In this document: piece after piece, positions 34,440-47,215 of the stretch
How positions within the stretch are numbered: position 1 is the stretch's first letter
How the letters are laid out: every line of letters begins with the position of its first letter
From: Medicago truncatula
Taxonomy: Eukaryota; Streptophyta; Magnoliopsida; Fabales; Fabaceae
Assembly: GCF_003473485.1 (NCBI RefSeq)
Contig: NC_053048.1
Location: forward strand, 38,870,755 to 38,934,754
DNA length: 64,000 bases
Reading direction: 5' to 3'
The notes under the pieces: generated by a model
Database searches by the model: none
What the model was told of the DNA's origin: nothing
What the model saw: only the letters and a program-made list of their open reading frames with translations
Made by a program: the position numbers and the translations under genes

Positions 34440-35495
34440 TATATTCCTCCTCTAAAAAAAAATGTATTTGTTTAGGACTAAAGAAATATAAAAATTTACA
34501 AGAATAAAAGCAAAAAAGAGTATATTTGCAAATATAAGAAAGACTTAATACATCATTTGATCCCTTAATTTATTTTTGGTTTTTAATTTGGTCGCCTGAC
34601 TAAAAAACGTCTCAAACTGATCATTTATATATTCTGCTGTTATCTATTTTGGTCATCTCCGTTAGTTTTTAACCATAAACATATAAGGTAGACCAACATT
34701 ATATATGATCCAGCATATACCTTATATTTTGACCATTTGATCTTTTTTTTTTTAAAAGATAACCGTTGGATCATGAAGGTATATTTTAGCTAATAGAAAA
34801 CCACCAACAACTAATTTTTTTTTTCCTTTCTTCATCTTCTTCGCTTCTATCCTTCATGATCTTCAATATAATCCTCATCCCAACTTAAAAAAATAGTAAG
34901 ACACAAGCCCAAAAAAAACTCCCATCTTCACAACTTCATACATGTTCATCAATCAAACCAATAATAATATGCATGAAATTTATGGGTTTGAAACCCATAA
35001 TGGGTTTAAAGAACTCTAACTAGTATGCCTGAAATTGAATTCTTCAATCGATTTTATTATGTAAAACAAGATTTTTATGTTTGTTGTTAGGGATTTATCA
35101 ATTCATGTTGGGTTTTCATAATTATGGGTGGACAAACATCACTGTTATGGGTTCATCAATCAATTTTATGATGAAGGATGGTAAAGATTTATTAAAAAAA
35201 AAAAAAATTGATGGTAAAGATGATTTTTGAGTTTTTTCAATTAAAAAAAAAATACAATTTGTTGACCCATAATCTTCATCGTCATCTCCCTTCCACAATC
35301 ACCTTCACCTTCAGTTTCCACTACCTTCTCTTCTTCCCCTTTTTTTTACGCAAAACTTTCATGTCCTCCATTCATCTTCATCTTCGTACAAAAAAAAAAT
35401 CCAAATTTAAAAGGAATCCACAGAAAAAACTCAGTTCAACAAGTCCAACAATCCTGACTTATTTATCACGTTCCTCTTTATTTATCACGTTCCTC
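34440..35495. other. Spacer with low-complexity sequence
   Basis: AT-rich spacer with a legume-type ATTTTTGGTTTTTAATTTGGTC stretch near 34572, likely old repeat DNA. The 96-codon frame at 35208-35498 reads through simple sequence and is not called. Confidence 0.4.
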
Positions 35496-35665
35496 TAGAG
35501 CTAGAGAGAGAGAAGGAATCAGAGAGAGAGATTTTTTACGGGAGAGCTAGAGAGAGAGATGTTTTTTACGGGAGAGCTAGAGAGAGAAGGAAGGGGAGAG
35601 AGAGAGAGAGAGAGAGAGGAGGAGGAGGAAAAGAGAGAGTAAGAGAGAAGGGAGGAGAGAGATGG
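35496..35665. repeat. GA-rich microsatellite and minisatellite
   Basis: Three imperfect units of GAGCTAGAGAGAGAGAT followed by TTTTTTACGG pass into a long GA run (about 35597-35618) and GGA triplets. It is strongly purine-biased on the plus strand. Confidence 0.85.
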
Positions 35666-35829
35666 AGAGATACTAAAATCTTAAAAGAAAAAAACAATCT
35701 TAAGAAATCTCATGTTTTTATGGAAGACTTTTTCATGCTAAAATTTCACTAGAAAATCCCACAAAATCCATCAAAATCTGATTTATTAAACAATCCTTCA
35801 AAATTTGAATGATTTTGAATACCACGTGA

Positions 35830-35990
35830 CTTTTTTTTGAAGTGATTAAGAGTCTTGATTCAATACCATAAGACTTTTTTTAAATGACAAAAAAAATTTA
35901 TTGAATAACACAAGACTTTTTTTAAATTAGAAAGAGTCTTGATTGAATATCACAAGACTTTTTCATGATAAAAAAAGTCTTTTAAAATCC
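35830..35990. repeat. Diverged tandem repeat next to the truncated copia LTR
   Basis: The phrase CA(C)AAGACTTTTTTTAAA with a preceding GATTGAATA recurs about every 55 bp, four times. It occupies the place where the outer part of the copia 5' LTR would be expected. Confidence 0.6.
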
Positions 35991-36070
35991 CTTAGAATCA
36001 TGATCCAATACACCTCTACGTCTATAGGACTATCATTTATTGAAAATTCTTTTAAAAATCAACACTATTA

Positions 36071-36161
36071 TTTCTCTCTCTATTCTCTCTTCTTCTCTTT
36101 AATCTTGTTCTTGTTCTTCTAATCCTGTTCTTGTTCTTCTTATTCTAATAGTTTCATAACA
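36071..36161 (+). repeat. Truncated 5' LTR of the copia element
   Basis: Only the last 91 bp match the 3' LTR, from TTTCTCTCTCTATTCTCTC to TTTCATAACA. It carries an extra duplicated TTGTTCTTCTAATCCTG block absent from the 3' LTR. The outer LTR portion is missing, so the element cannot be dated over full LTR length. Confidence 0.8.
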
Positions 36162-38480
36162 CGTTATCAGCACGAGACTCTAACCAACTGAGGTATGTAA
36201 TTCTTTTTAATCTATTTATATGAAAATAAGTTTTAATTTTCATATCGATGATTATAGACTATACTATTATAATTCAATCAATTGGAATCAGTTTCTTAGA
36301 GATACATTGAACCACTATTATGTGAATTGTATTATATTATTGTGCTTATTTATTCCATATGCATTCCTGAAGTATTGCATAAGGATTGATCTCGTATTAT
36401 AAAATCAAAGAGATCTATCATATGGTTCCTGGAGAAGTCAATATTACTCTATGTGAATTTTGGAAGAATTCAAAAGTGTGGTTCATGAAGAACTCACTAA
36501 TATTCTTTGTGAATTTCTTAGTAATTCCTGAAGAATTCAACAGCGTAGTTCCTGAAGAACTTAATATTTTCTCTTTGAATTCCTGAAGAATTCAAAAACG
36601 TTAATCTATGAAGGAAGGATTGCTTGGATAATTATTTTATGGTTTAAATTTATTGCATAGTTCTTAAAGAACTTAAAAATCAAATCTTTATCCTCCATGA
36701 ATTCGTGAAGAATTCAGTAGTGATACATCTATGAAGGATCGTACAAAAAACTTAAAAATCAACCAATTTTATTCTCCATGAATTCCTGAAGAATTCAATA
36801 GTAATGCATGGATTGCACAAATAATTGATTTGATTGTGAGTAGTTCATGAAAAAGTTCTTGAAAAAACTCATTTTCTTTTGTGAATTGGTGTGTATTTTT
36901 TTTTTCCACCAAATTTCCATGTTATATTAATTTAAGATTCAGTTGAAATTATCACTTGATTAAATTATTATTTATCTTTTTGGTTTAATTTTAAAAATTT
37001 CTATTTGATTGAGATTGTTTCCTTTAATTGTAGATTATTTCCAAATATATATATATTATTATTATTATTATTATTGATTTGAAACATATCTTTACGTTTG
37101 AGTTTGTTTCAAATATAATATTAAATTAAAGATGTAATTATTTTCTTACAAAAAAAATTAAGGATTCAAATTATATCAATTATCTTTTATTTGTAAATTT
37201 GATCCAAGAATTATTTTCTAAATTCTATATATTTTTACTTTTTCAAAATAAGAAACTAATTCAAAAAGATAATGTAACTAATTCCGTTTTTTTTGTCTGA
37301 CTTTATGGCTCTTGTTTGTTATGGATTAATTGTCAATTTGATTGATAGACACCAATTAGAATCATGTATTTTGTTTTAGTGGATTGTCACAATTTTTTTG
37401 TGTTGAAATAAAAATTGGATAAAATCATTATTTTTAGAAGCAAATTGACTTCACGATAGAAAATTTTCTATACTTTCGAAAAACTGAAGTTTCTTATAAG
37501 GAGATATGTACATCTATTTGTTCTATTCAATATTTGTGTTTTCTTTTGATGACAAATAAATATTTTATTTTTATGGTTGTGCTTTCATGTAATTTGGGCA
37601 ATTCTTTGTTGATTTTGATTTAAACTTATTTATGATCCATTATCGATATGCACATAAATGTCATGTATACGAATATTTGTTTTGAATTATTAAGTATGAG
37701 TATTTGATCATTATAACATCAAACGGAAATATGTTGTTAGCAAATAAAGATTTAGATTTAATTTAATTAAGGTGAATTGATTTGTTCTGAAATTTATTTT
37801 TATTTAAAAAAAAATAATAATGTTTTATATCCTACTGTTTAATTTCTATTTGAAATTAAAATTGATTCACATATTTTATGTGTATAAACTTTGTATTTAG
37901 TTATAAAATAAATAAAGAAATGCTATATAATTGGTTATGATATATATTTGTGGAAGATTTGTTGTATTTTAATAATGAATCTCAACTTTTGTGATTCAAT
38001 TTGGTAGTACATTATACAAAGGTTTGATTCTTTAATTTTGAGAAATATTGATTCTACAATATATGGGTAAATATTTATATTCACATGTAGTGAATCAATA
38101 TTGACATGATTTTTTCTCTCGTATATATAAGATTCAAGTTTATTTCATTTGAAATTGAATATTTGATTTATAGCATGATTATGATAGTTGAATTTATTGT
38201 TATTAAATTTTCTACTATAATGTGGTTTCAATCATGCATTTTGGGGGAGCCAAAAGTATATTTCATAATTTATGATGCAAGGAATCAATGTTAGCATTGC
38301 ACTTCAAAATAAATAAATTATTGAAGGCTCCCAAAGAGCTAATTTATTGTTACATTACACGTTGAGATTGCATTCTCATAAAATTTTAATGTTAAAAATC
38401 TCTATATTACGAGATATACTTTGGAGAAAATAAGTGTAGTGAAAATTTATTTTGTCTCTTATTTATAATACACTTATATT

Positions 38481-38705
38481 AGTGCAATGGAAGCACATAT
38501 TATTGTAAACCTGAAGTTTACATATTATATTATTTGTGCAATGGAAGCACATAATATCGTAAACTAGAAGTTTACAAATCATGTTTCAAATTTCAAATGG
38601 ATTAGAACAAATGAATCAAATATTATTATAAACCTGAAGTTTACATATTATATTATTAGTGCAATGGAAGCACATATTATTGTAAACCATAAGTTTACAA
38701 ATCGT
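38481..38705. repeat. Tandem hairpin repeat inside the copia remnant
   Basis: GTGCAATGGAAGCACAT occurs three times and GTAAACCTGAAGTTTAC-type hairpins at least four times, partly in alternation. Both motifs are themselves inverted repeats (GTGC/GCAC and GTAAAC/GTTTAC). This is part of what disrupts the pol region. Confidence 0.75.
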
Positions 38706-41252
38706 TGGCAAGACCGGTTGGGTTATCCCGGATCTATTATGATGCATAAACTATTTGGAAAAAAAATGGATATATATTGAAGAGTCAGAAGATTCTTCAA
38801 TCTAGTAACTATTGTGTGTTACTACTTCCCAGATAGAGTTGACAATTTAAAAGAACGAGTCCCTCACTTATATAAGGTGCTATTTAAATTAATACACTGA
38901 TCATGTGAAGTACTTGAATATTATATGATTTGAATCGATGCATCAACTAAATGATCACATGTATATTCACAACCAGAAGTTTGTGAGATTATTTTCTCAA
39001 CAAATTTGACTAAGAGTTTATTTTCTGAAATTTTCAGAAATCATTTGATAAGTATCATTTTTCAATTGAAATTGATATTGAACAAGCATATGCTAATAAA
39101 ATGGACTGGAAGATCCATTCTTTAGACGTCTAAATTTAGTTGTATGATTGATACTTATCAGAACATACCTTATATACTCTGTTTTGGTTATGAGATCATG
39201 CCTTATAGACTCAATTTTGGAAATCAATAATCTTGAGATATTGATATGCATCAAGCCAACACATTACTATATGTAAGTTCTCCCCTTAATTTATCATTGG
39301 TTTAAGGTTAACAACCTGATATTTTTCATCCAAGTGAATTTTTGGATGTGTTGTGTATGTCACAATTGCTCCAATATAATGCATTTTGATAAATCTTGAA
39401 AGAATATTGGGAAAATGTATTTGATATAAATCTCCATCTATCTTTAATTGTATTGAGCCAACTTGTTTACAGCCTAGTAGGCTGATTATCAATTGATGGT
39501 TTGGTTTTTCCAATATTAGGGGGAGATGGTAAGCAGCTAAAAATTGTGAACCTGAAGTTCAAATAAATTATTTGAAAGGAAATATTATTGTCTCTTCTTG
39601 ATCCTCAAAATATAACTCATTTGCAAAGGTAAACAAATCTTATTAGCTGCTAATGTATTCTCCAATCGAAATAGATGTCCATATCGGATAATCTAATATT
39701 GCAAATGAGTCTTCATCATGCCTGAAGCATGATAGATCAATCGGTTCCAAATATAAAAGGCTTTGAATAAGAAAAGGAGCTTAAAGGAAAGATAACCCAA
39801 AACGAGGATATAGAAACTCTAAAAGAGTTTTCTGACATAATTGATTTTTCAGTTCCAGAAGAACTAATCAGGTACCTGAAATTAATAAAATATTGATAAA
39901 TTATGTCATGAATACAAGATCTGAATGGAATGAGATGGAACCGAAATGAAGTCAACGTTGATGTGTTTTTGCATATAATATAGCGCTATGTGATAAGTAA
40001 TAATGAGGATCATGTGTTAAAGTCGACTAAAGATTATAGATAAATAAAATATCTACAGAATGGAAAGAGACAATTCTACTGAAATCAAACTCGTTTCATG
40101 AAGCATACTTTGTTTGGACTTGTAGTTTGCACATTTGAAGGTGTGAAGGTAAATGACTATATATGATTTTTCGCGCGAAAAAGGAATTAGTATGGTAAAT
40201 TACATATATACAGAGTTTGATATGTTCACCTGAAGTGAATTGGTAAATGTCTACCATTTATTTTAAAAGACATATTCACCAGAAGTGAATCCAAGAACTT
40301 TTTCATACTTGATTAAGTTCAGTAGCACATGAAAGGCTCAAATTATATGAAAATGTGCTACAATTTATTTGTATTATATGAAACTACTTGAAGGATTTCA
40401 TTTGAGTGAAACGTAATATCAAATCTATTGGAAAGATGACATTATTTGTCCATTTTAAGGATTTGAAATGAATTTGTTATAATCGTATATATATTAGAAC
40501 TCCTGAAGAGATTCTAAATTTTGTTATATAAATGTTTTTATGGACAAATCTAATTGATTATGTACTAGAATGATTGTGATGTCACTTGATGTGAGTAAAG
40601 ATCATGTCCTCAAGAAAATCATGAACAATTTGAATTGGTCAGGTGAGGACACGAACGCATTTTGCTTATTATATATATATTGCGGTATTTTTTTGTCAAT
40701 ATTAGTAAATACAGATATTGCAGCAAAGTCAAACATACAATTTGTATCTTAGAGAAACAACAATATTATCCGATCATTTCAAAATGTTAGCACTACGTCA
40801 AGGAAGTGGAGAATGCTCTTTATTAAGGATTATGATTTCACACATACAAGAAACTTGTGGTTTTCTAATTTTAAAAGGAGGTTATTTCAACAACTCAATA
40901 TGAAGATATCACAAGAGCTGCTAATTTGGAGAAGAGTATGGAGATATATCATATCTTTCTACAGAGTCACCGTCAAGTAAAGATTTTGAGTAACTAGCAT
41001 AAAAGATTGTTTAAACTTCTTCGTCTCATATATAATTGTCTTTATGAGGGGGAGACAAAGATGTGTTCTGCACTCTTTTTCCCTTAACCATGGTTTTATC
41101 CCATTGGGTTTTCCTGGTAAGGTTTTTAACGAGGCAGATTATAACACAAAAGGATGTTGTACTCTTTTTCCTTCATTGGAATTTTTTCCCACTGGGTTTT
41201 TCTCTAGTAAGGTTTTAATGAGGCATATCCGAGATGGACATCCAAGGGGGAG

Positions 41253-41485
41253 TGTTATGAATATTACAAGTGGATGTCCATATAACAATTGGGTTATTGG
41301 ATCATATTGTTAGTTTATTGGGCCATATTGTGCTTGCTCCCAAAGTCATTGTATTTCTCTATAAATAGAGCTTATATGTAACCTAATTATACATCACAAG
41401 AAAATAATATAATCCTCTTTCTTCTCTCTCTATTCTCTCTTCTTCTCTTTAATCTTGTTCTTCTTATTCTAATAGTTTCATAACA
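41253..41485 (+). repeat. 3' LTR of the copia element (233 bp)
   Basis: Starts TGTTATGAAT after the purine tract CCAAGGGGGAG (41242-41252) and ends TTTCATAACA, giving a 9-10 bp terminal inverted repeat. A TATAAATAG box is at 41361-41369. The LTR seems complete. Confidence 0.85.
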
Positions 41486-42684
41486 AATATGTATATTTCT
41501 CGACAGTCTTTAATAGTTTAACCCTTTCATTTATAAATTTTCTAAAAAAAAACCTTTCGTTTATAAATTTAACATTCAAATTAATTGAATTTTGACTAAA
41601 AAAATCAATTTGATTGCTATTTACAAACAAGGGTATTTATGTTTTTTGGTGGAAAATTAATGTAATCAGAATCTTTGTCACCCAGTTGGCTCTAAAATGC
41701 ATCTCCAAAAGTTTATATCCTTTAAACTGTTTTTTATACTAATATATACTCAAGTGTTTTCTTTAGGTCTTAACCCTTTGGAGATGATATTTTGGTAATT
41801 AAGAATTTGACTGTGAGTTAAATAAAACCTAACTAATGACTATTTTAACCAAGAGTTTCGAATTTTTAGTTTTCTCAATCGATTTGTTCTTGACCGAAGT
41901 TGACTAATATCACATTTGTAAAAAAACAAAATTGTCTAGAGTCAATTTCATTTTTTAGTTTTTATGGAATATTATTACTCTTTGAATTGTACCATCATTT
42001 ATACATGTGTAAAAAAAAATTGTCCGTAGTGAATGCCACACTTTTTCTTTATCTTCTTTGAATTGTATCATTTAATCAATAACATGTGCATCACTCCCTT
42101 TGTAAAAAATGTTAATCACTCTCAAACTATTATATCTCTCTTTTATATTTATTTTTTGACCAAATATTTCACGTTATATTTATGATAATACTGTACTCAA
42201 ATCACTTGGATGAGAATTAAGTGATTGAACTTAAATGATTAATACGAATCGTTCGAGAGAACTCATGTTCAATTCTTGTTGAGAATAATTTATTAAATAA
42301 ATTTTACTTACTTTTTAATCAAACTTCAAATTACTATAAACTTTTCCCTTACAATTAGAGGATTAGCACCAACAAAAAAGAATCAGTTGAATGAGATGAT
42401 AATAAATCATTTTTAGATTAGTCAAATATCCACAATTCAATATGTTCTTAAACACGTCTAAGCAGTTGCGCGTGGAGTACACTCAAATACATTTGTTTGC
42501 ACCTATGATACGAACCCTAGTGGTTGAAGTATTTGTAAGATGACAACTTTATAATACACCACACACACATCAAAATAACACTCCCACGAGATCTCCTCTC
42601 TCTCTACCTTCCTCATTGACTCTCCCTCTCTTTCTCTCTCTTCATTTCTCTCTCTCTCTCTGTTGTCTCTCTCTGCGAGTATCA
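41486..42684. other. Spacer and promoter of TRAP-beta
   Basis: AT-rich spacer with a weak tRNA-like B-box (CATGTTCAATTCTTG, about 42264-42278). The last 90 bp are a CT-rich tract (about 42596-42672) that forms the probable 5' UTR of the next gene. No other coding signal. Confidence 0.5.
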
Positions 42685-45247
42685 ATGGCGGATCCAATCT
42701 CCAAACCTCTGATCGCATTTCTCCTCATAGCTTCCTTCTTGCTATGCTCGCACGCTTCTTCCGATGTCCCCTTCATCGTCGCTCACAAGAAAGCCTCTCT
42801 CAACAGGCTCAAGACTGGCGCTGAAAGAGTCTCTGTCACCATCGATATCTACAACCAAGGAACCTCGTATGCTCCGATCTATAACCATCTATTCTTTTTT
42901 ATTTTCAATTTTTCAATTTCAGATCCCAATTTTCTCATCTGCATGCATGTTTTGATTATTCATTTCTGTATCTGATTTTGCTTGAATTAGGCTTTTGTGG
43001 ATTTTATTCAATTTTGTACATGTGTTTATGCTTTTGTTTATGCTGTTGGATTCTGATTTGATGTTGGTATAGACAAGAAATCTGTGATGGATCTCGATTT
43101 TTAATTTAGATTTAGAAGTGTTATTGATAATTAGGTAAAATGGTTATCTTTGATCATGTGGGTATGACTTACGAGGATGAACTGAGAAAAATGTTTAATT
43201 TTGGTTGCTGATTTTTCTGGCTTGCATGCATTAGTAAGTGAAAGGAAATGATTTGATGCTGGAGTTTTTGATTGTTTCCGTTTTGATCATTAGAAAATTA
43301 AGGGTAGTTCTGATTTCACATGCGAGTGATTTGATTTGTGAACTGCTCACAGAGATGGAGAGTGAAGAGTTTGTGTGTGTGATTTGTTGATTTATGGTCA
43401 TAAACTTGATGTGGAAAATTGAGCATTTCAAAGATTCAATTGGAGTTTAAAGGGCTTAAGTTAATGCTAACTCTGATTTCACATGCGAGTGATTCGATTT
43501 GTGAATTGCATTTGCATTGCAAGTTACATTGCTTGTTTTGTTGTTTTACTTGTTGTAAGAAATGGTTAGAGGGTAGTTCAAAAATGTAAAATTGAGTTTA
43601 GTTATTGACATTGATTATGGTAGGCTAGCAGAGAAGGGTGTAAATCGATAATATATGACTTTGCATGCTGTTCTTGTGTTGAATTGAATAACAAGCTGTA
43701 TAATTTATCGTCTGACTTGTTAAGTTTTTGCATTTAGTATTGTATGTTATTCAAAAACAACTTAATTTTTTGTGGTGTATTTTCATTTGGTAACCTTCTA
43801 AGTTTTGCAATTGATATTCACTTATCATTTTTCTTGCTCTTTTTTTAAAGGACGGCATATGACGTGAGTCTGTCAGATGATAGTTGGACAAGTGACCTTT
43901 TCAGTGTAATCAGTGGTACCACTTCAAAGACATGGGAAAAGCTTGACGCGTGAGTTTCATATTAACCGTTTTAACAATTTTTTGCCACTCTTCAATTACC
44001 ACTCTACCGCATTTTGGTTTATTTATTTTTTACTAACAAGTCATATTGTTTGCAGTGGTGGTGTCCTTTCCCACACATTTGAGCTCGAGGCAAAATCAAA
44101 GGGAGTATTTGCCGGTGAACCAGCTATCATCAAGTTCCGTGTCCCCACAAGTGCTGCTTTACAGGTTTAATTTGTTGGCATGGTTGTATATTGTCTGTTT
44201 TCTTTCTAGTGAGTGAACTTTTCCCCTCATAATTGTTTGTTGCTTTTAGGAGGCATATTCAACTCCCATATTGCCTTTAGATGTTCTTGCTGATAGGGCT
44301 CCTGAGAAGAAGTTTGAATGGGTATGTTTCTTGTTTACTTGACATTTACATGAATCAATCTAAATTGCTTGCATTGACTGACATATTGCTTTTTCTTTTT
44401 CATGTATTAATATTTGGTTGGATTGGCTTTCGCAGGCTAAGGTATGGACAATTATTATATGCTCTGAAATTTCAAATTTCAATTTTTTTTGTTGATTATA
44501 TAAATTTGAATTTAGCATAAGGGCTGCCTATTTCGGTAGTTGATTTTGTAAGTTACCGGTCAAGCATGATGACTAGGACAAAGTGGGTCGCATGCACATT
44601 TCTGTTGGAAGTTTTTATATCCTTGAGAAATGGAGTACTGATGCAAACAATAAGGGTCTGTTTGGTTTCAGAAAACATATATTCTTTTAATCACAAAACT
44701 ATCACCTTATTTATCAATTTATTCCGTATTTACGAAGGTTTGCAATGGAAACAGCTAAAATATGAAAAAGTCATTTTAATTGTTTCTTGTACAAACCTTT
44801 GAAAATAGGAAACAAAATGAAAACAGTGTAGCAAAACTGTAATTTAAGTTAAAGTAAGAATTGGAATTAGAAAACCTTTTTTTTCTTTCCAAACACCCTA
44901 AACTTCATCTTTATTTTTACAACTGTACCATATATGATTTGAACACCACTAAAGATCACCCTAAACTTCATCTGTGTTTCGCTCACCAGCCTTTCTCTCC
45001 TAATGCGTTTCACGAGGAAATTACGCCACAACTTAAAAGCTTCTCCATGATGTGTTTTTTTAACTGCTTTCGGGGTGTATCATCATTGTATAATTTCTTT
45101 CCCTTAATGTCAAAATGTTATTGTCTACAGAGGTTGCTGGCTAAGTATGGATCTCTAATCTCGGTAATCAGCATTATCGTCATGTTTGTGTACCTGGTAG
45201 CTACACCATCAAAATCAGGTGCAAAAGGAAGCAAGAAGAAGCGTTAA
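42685..45247 (+). CDS. SSR2: Translocon-associated protein subunit beta (TRAP-beta, SSR2)
   Basis: Six exons join in phase: 42685-42866, 43851-43949, 44056-44164, 44250-44321, a 6-nt microexon 44436-44441, and 45131-45247, giving 194 aa. TRAP-beta is a single-pass ER membrane protein of the TRAP complex next to the Sec61 translocon. The N-terminus is a signal peptide (KPLIAFLLIASFLLCSHA). The luminal domain contains VAHKKASLNRLKTGAERVSV, STAYDVSL and GGVLSHTFELEAKSKGVF. The membrane segment follows RLLAKYGSL, and the cytosolic tail is short and basic (KGSKKKR). These blocks match plant TRAP-beta along its length. The Ala-Lys before RLLAKYG is supplied only by the microexon. The last intron holds a 245-bp MITE. 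The CT-rich leader fits a housekeeping promoter. Confidence 0.95.
44436..44441 (+). other. 6-nt microexon of TRAP-beta
   Basis: GCTAAG, flanked by AG upstream and GT downstream, codes for Ala-Lys in phase 0. Plant TRAP-beta proteins as I know them have AKRLLAKYG at this place, while exons 4 and 6 join directly as EW-RLLAKYG. Skipping it would keep the frame and only delete two residues. Confidence 0.75.
44654..44898. mobile_element. PIF/Harbinger-type MITE in TRAP-beta intron 5
   Basis: The left end GGGTCTGTTTGGTTTC and the inverted right end GGGTGTTTGGAAAG are typical of Tourist-like elements, and TAA flanks both sides (44651-44653 and 44899-44901). The element is 245 bp, AT-rich and non-coding. 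A 16-bp phrase just outside the right end (CACCCTAAACTTCATC) recurs about 60 bp downstream. Confidence 0.75.
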
Positions 45248-47215
45248 TCTTTCACAAAACAGTACCTTTACAATCAAACATCAGAGACTAGAGTGTGATA
45301 TTCTGCCAGCGGTCAGTTTTCACCTAGTTAGAACACATGTTATTGAACTTTTTGAATGAATGGTTAAATGAGTTAGTGAGAGAACAATTTTAATTTCTTG
45401 ACGGCATAGCCTGAACAGTTGTTTTCAGTTCTTACATGAATGGTATGGATCTTAGTTAGCAAAAGTATATCAATTGATCAAGTGATCTCATAGCTATTTT
45501 GTACTGATTTCCATCTATTATTATGTTCTAATGATCCTCTAATCTGTTGTTCGTGGGTGACAAATTAGCCACTTTACCAAGTAAATTATCTACAAGTTTG
45601 TACTCTGAAGTTTACCACGTCAATTACAAGCTTGTAGATAAAAGCAGACAGACTCTAGAGTTTGTTTTCATCGTGTGTCTCCGTTTGCATCTTGCTCTAA
45701 CCTTAGTTGAACAACTTTCTTGTTCACATTTTAGATAGTTAAAATATCTCTTCCCTTTTCCATAACTTGCTGTCCAAAAACGTTGTTTTGTTTTTGTCGG
45801 CTGTCCAAAGAAAAATCACAAAATCTTGATTTAAGAAAAACTGAAACAAAACATGCGTTTGCAAGTACCCCTTTGTTCTGGGATTATTTGATTATTGCTT
45901 ATACAACTGATCTTTGGTATCAGTTTTGTCTAATTTGTTTCCCATTGTCTATGGACAGAAACCTGATATGAAAATCTTACATGTGAGTCCAGCTTACTTG
46001 GTTGAAAATCAACAATTTTGAATAACTTTAAATAAATAAAATCTACAGTTATAAATTATTTTTGATTGTTCATTTGTGTTTTTTACTTTTTTAACGTGAA
46101 ATTGGTTTTAGGAACAGTTTACAAATTTGGTTACAATATTTTTAGGATGCTATTTTCAACATCTGAATTATAAATAGATCAAACCACGCTTGATTGCAAT
46201 TGCACCGAGTCCCTTGATTAATATCACATCTTTAGTTATCTATTACAAATTATAAAAAATTGATGTTTTAAAAAAATTCATTGAGACATGTTAAACATCT
46301 TATATACCAACGCTTGTCTTTATACATTAGTAAAAAAAGTAGATTATGAGACGAGATGAGAGTATTATTAGAAAGCTATACTATTAATCAAGGGATGTTC
46401 ATGCGATTTTTTCCATCATGCTTGAAGTTTTTTCTTCTTCTTACAATAGGTTATTCGATCTGATGATTGAGATGTTCATGCGATTGTTCTCTTTGTAATG
46501 TAACATGCCAAATTTATGAACATGACATATGGGTTGGCAAATTTGTTAGTTTTATCTTTTGTTTCTCGTCTTGCAAATTTTTCTTCTGTTTTTTCGGTGC
46601 CATGATGGTAAAATGATTGATACAAACTGGTTCCAACTTCAACAACTTAATAAAACACTAACTATAATGAAAAAAAATTAGTGTAGCTTGTAGGGATGTA
46701 AATGAATATCCAAGGGCATTTAGTATTACATCCGTATTGATCTGTTATATAAATATGAGGTTTGTGCAGTTATTCATTAAGCGGGCAATGCACGGATAAG
46801 AAAGGAGTGATTTGAAGTGGTAATAACTCATAAGTTGTTCGAGGTCATAAAATTGCTTCTGCATTCTCATAAACGAGTAATATTTAAATTTTTAAATCAA
46901 CAAAACATATATTTTTAAACATTTGTTGCAAAATAATTGGCGTTGAAACACTATCAATAAATTTAAGAGATTTTTTGACCAAAATAAACTTAAAGTTTAT
47001 TGAGAGGAAGAAATAATATAAGTTAACGTGTTCTTTTGCAAAGAAATAAATTATAAGTCACATCAAAGATCTCCAAACCAACCCCAACTTACCTAGCCAA
47101 ACCAACCTCAACTGCAACCTCCATTTTCAGCTAGAATAGAAAAAAAGACATCCAACTCGTTCCATTTCTAACTTTTTTTCCTTTCTTTCTACTTACTCAT
47201 TTATACTAATCAAAA
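45248..47215. other. TRAP-beta 3' UTR and spacer
   Basis: The first 200-300 bp are the likely 3' UTR. The rest is AT-rich spacer without a supported gene; the 60-codon frames at 45547 and 45783 show no family features. Confidence 0.45.

Larger units (their letters stand above)
36071..41485 (+). mobile_element. Decayed Ty1/copia retrotransposon
   Basis: A 3' LTR (41253-41485), a truncated 5' LTR (36071-36161) and a primer-binding-type sequence CGTTATCAGCACGAGACTC directly after it (36162 on) define the element. Pol is only recognisable in pieces: a pre-integrase WQDRLGYPGSIMMHK-like stretch near 38704; near 39510-39760 and 39850-39940 fragments of the integrase-to-RT linker with stops, such as AANVFS.N and NYVMN; and near 40830-40900 an RNase H tail resembling SHIQETCGF. 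The last piece is followed by the GAGGGGGAGACAAAG region usual before such LTRs. No frame exceeds about 90 codons, so it is dead. 36420-36900 is full of TGAAGAATTCA-type repeats. Confidence 0.8.

Noticed and set aside
38481..38705. CRISPR-like array of repeated hairpins
   Set aside because: Repeats are unequal, spacers are not unique, and it lies in a decayed copia element in plant nuclear DNA.
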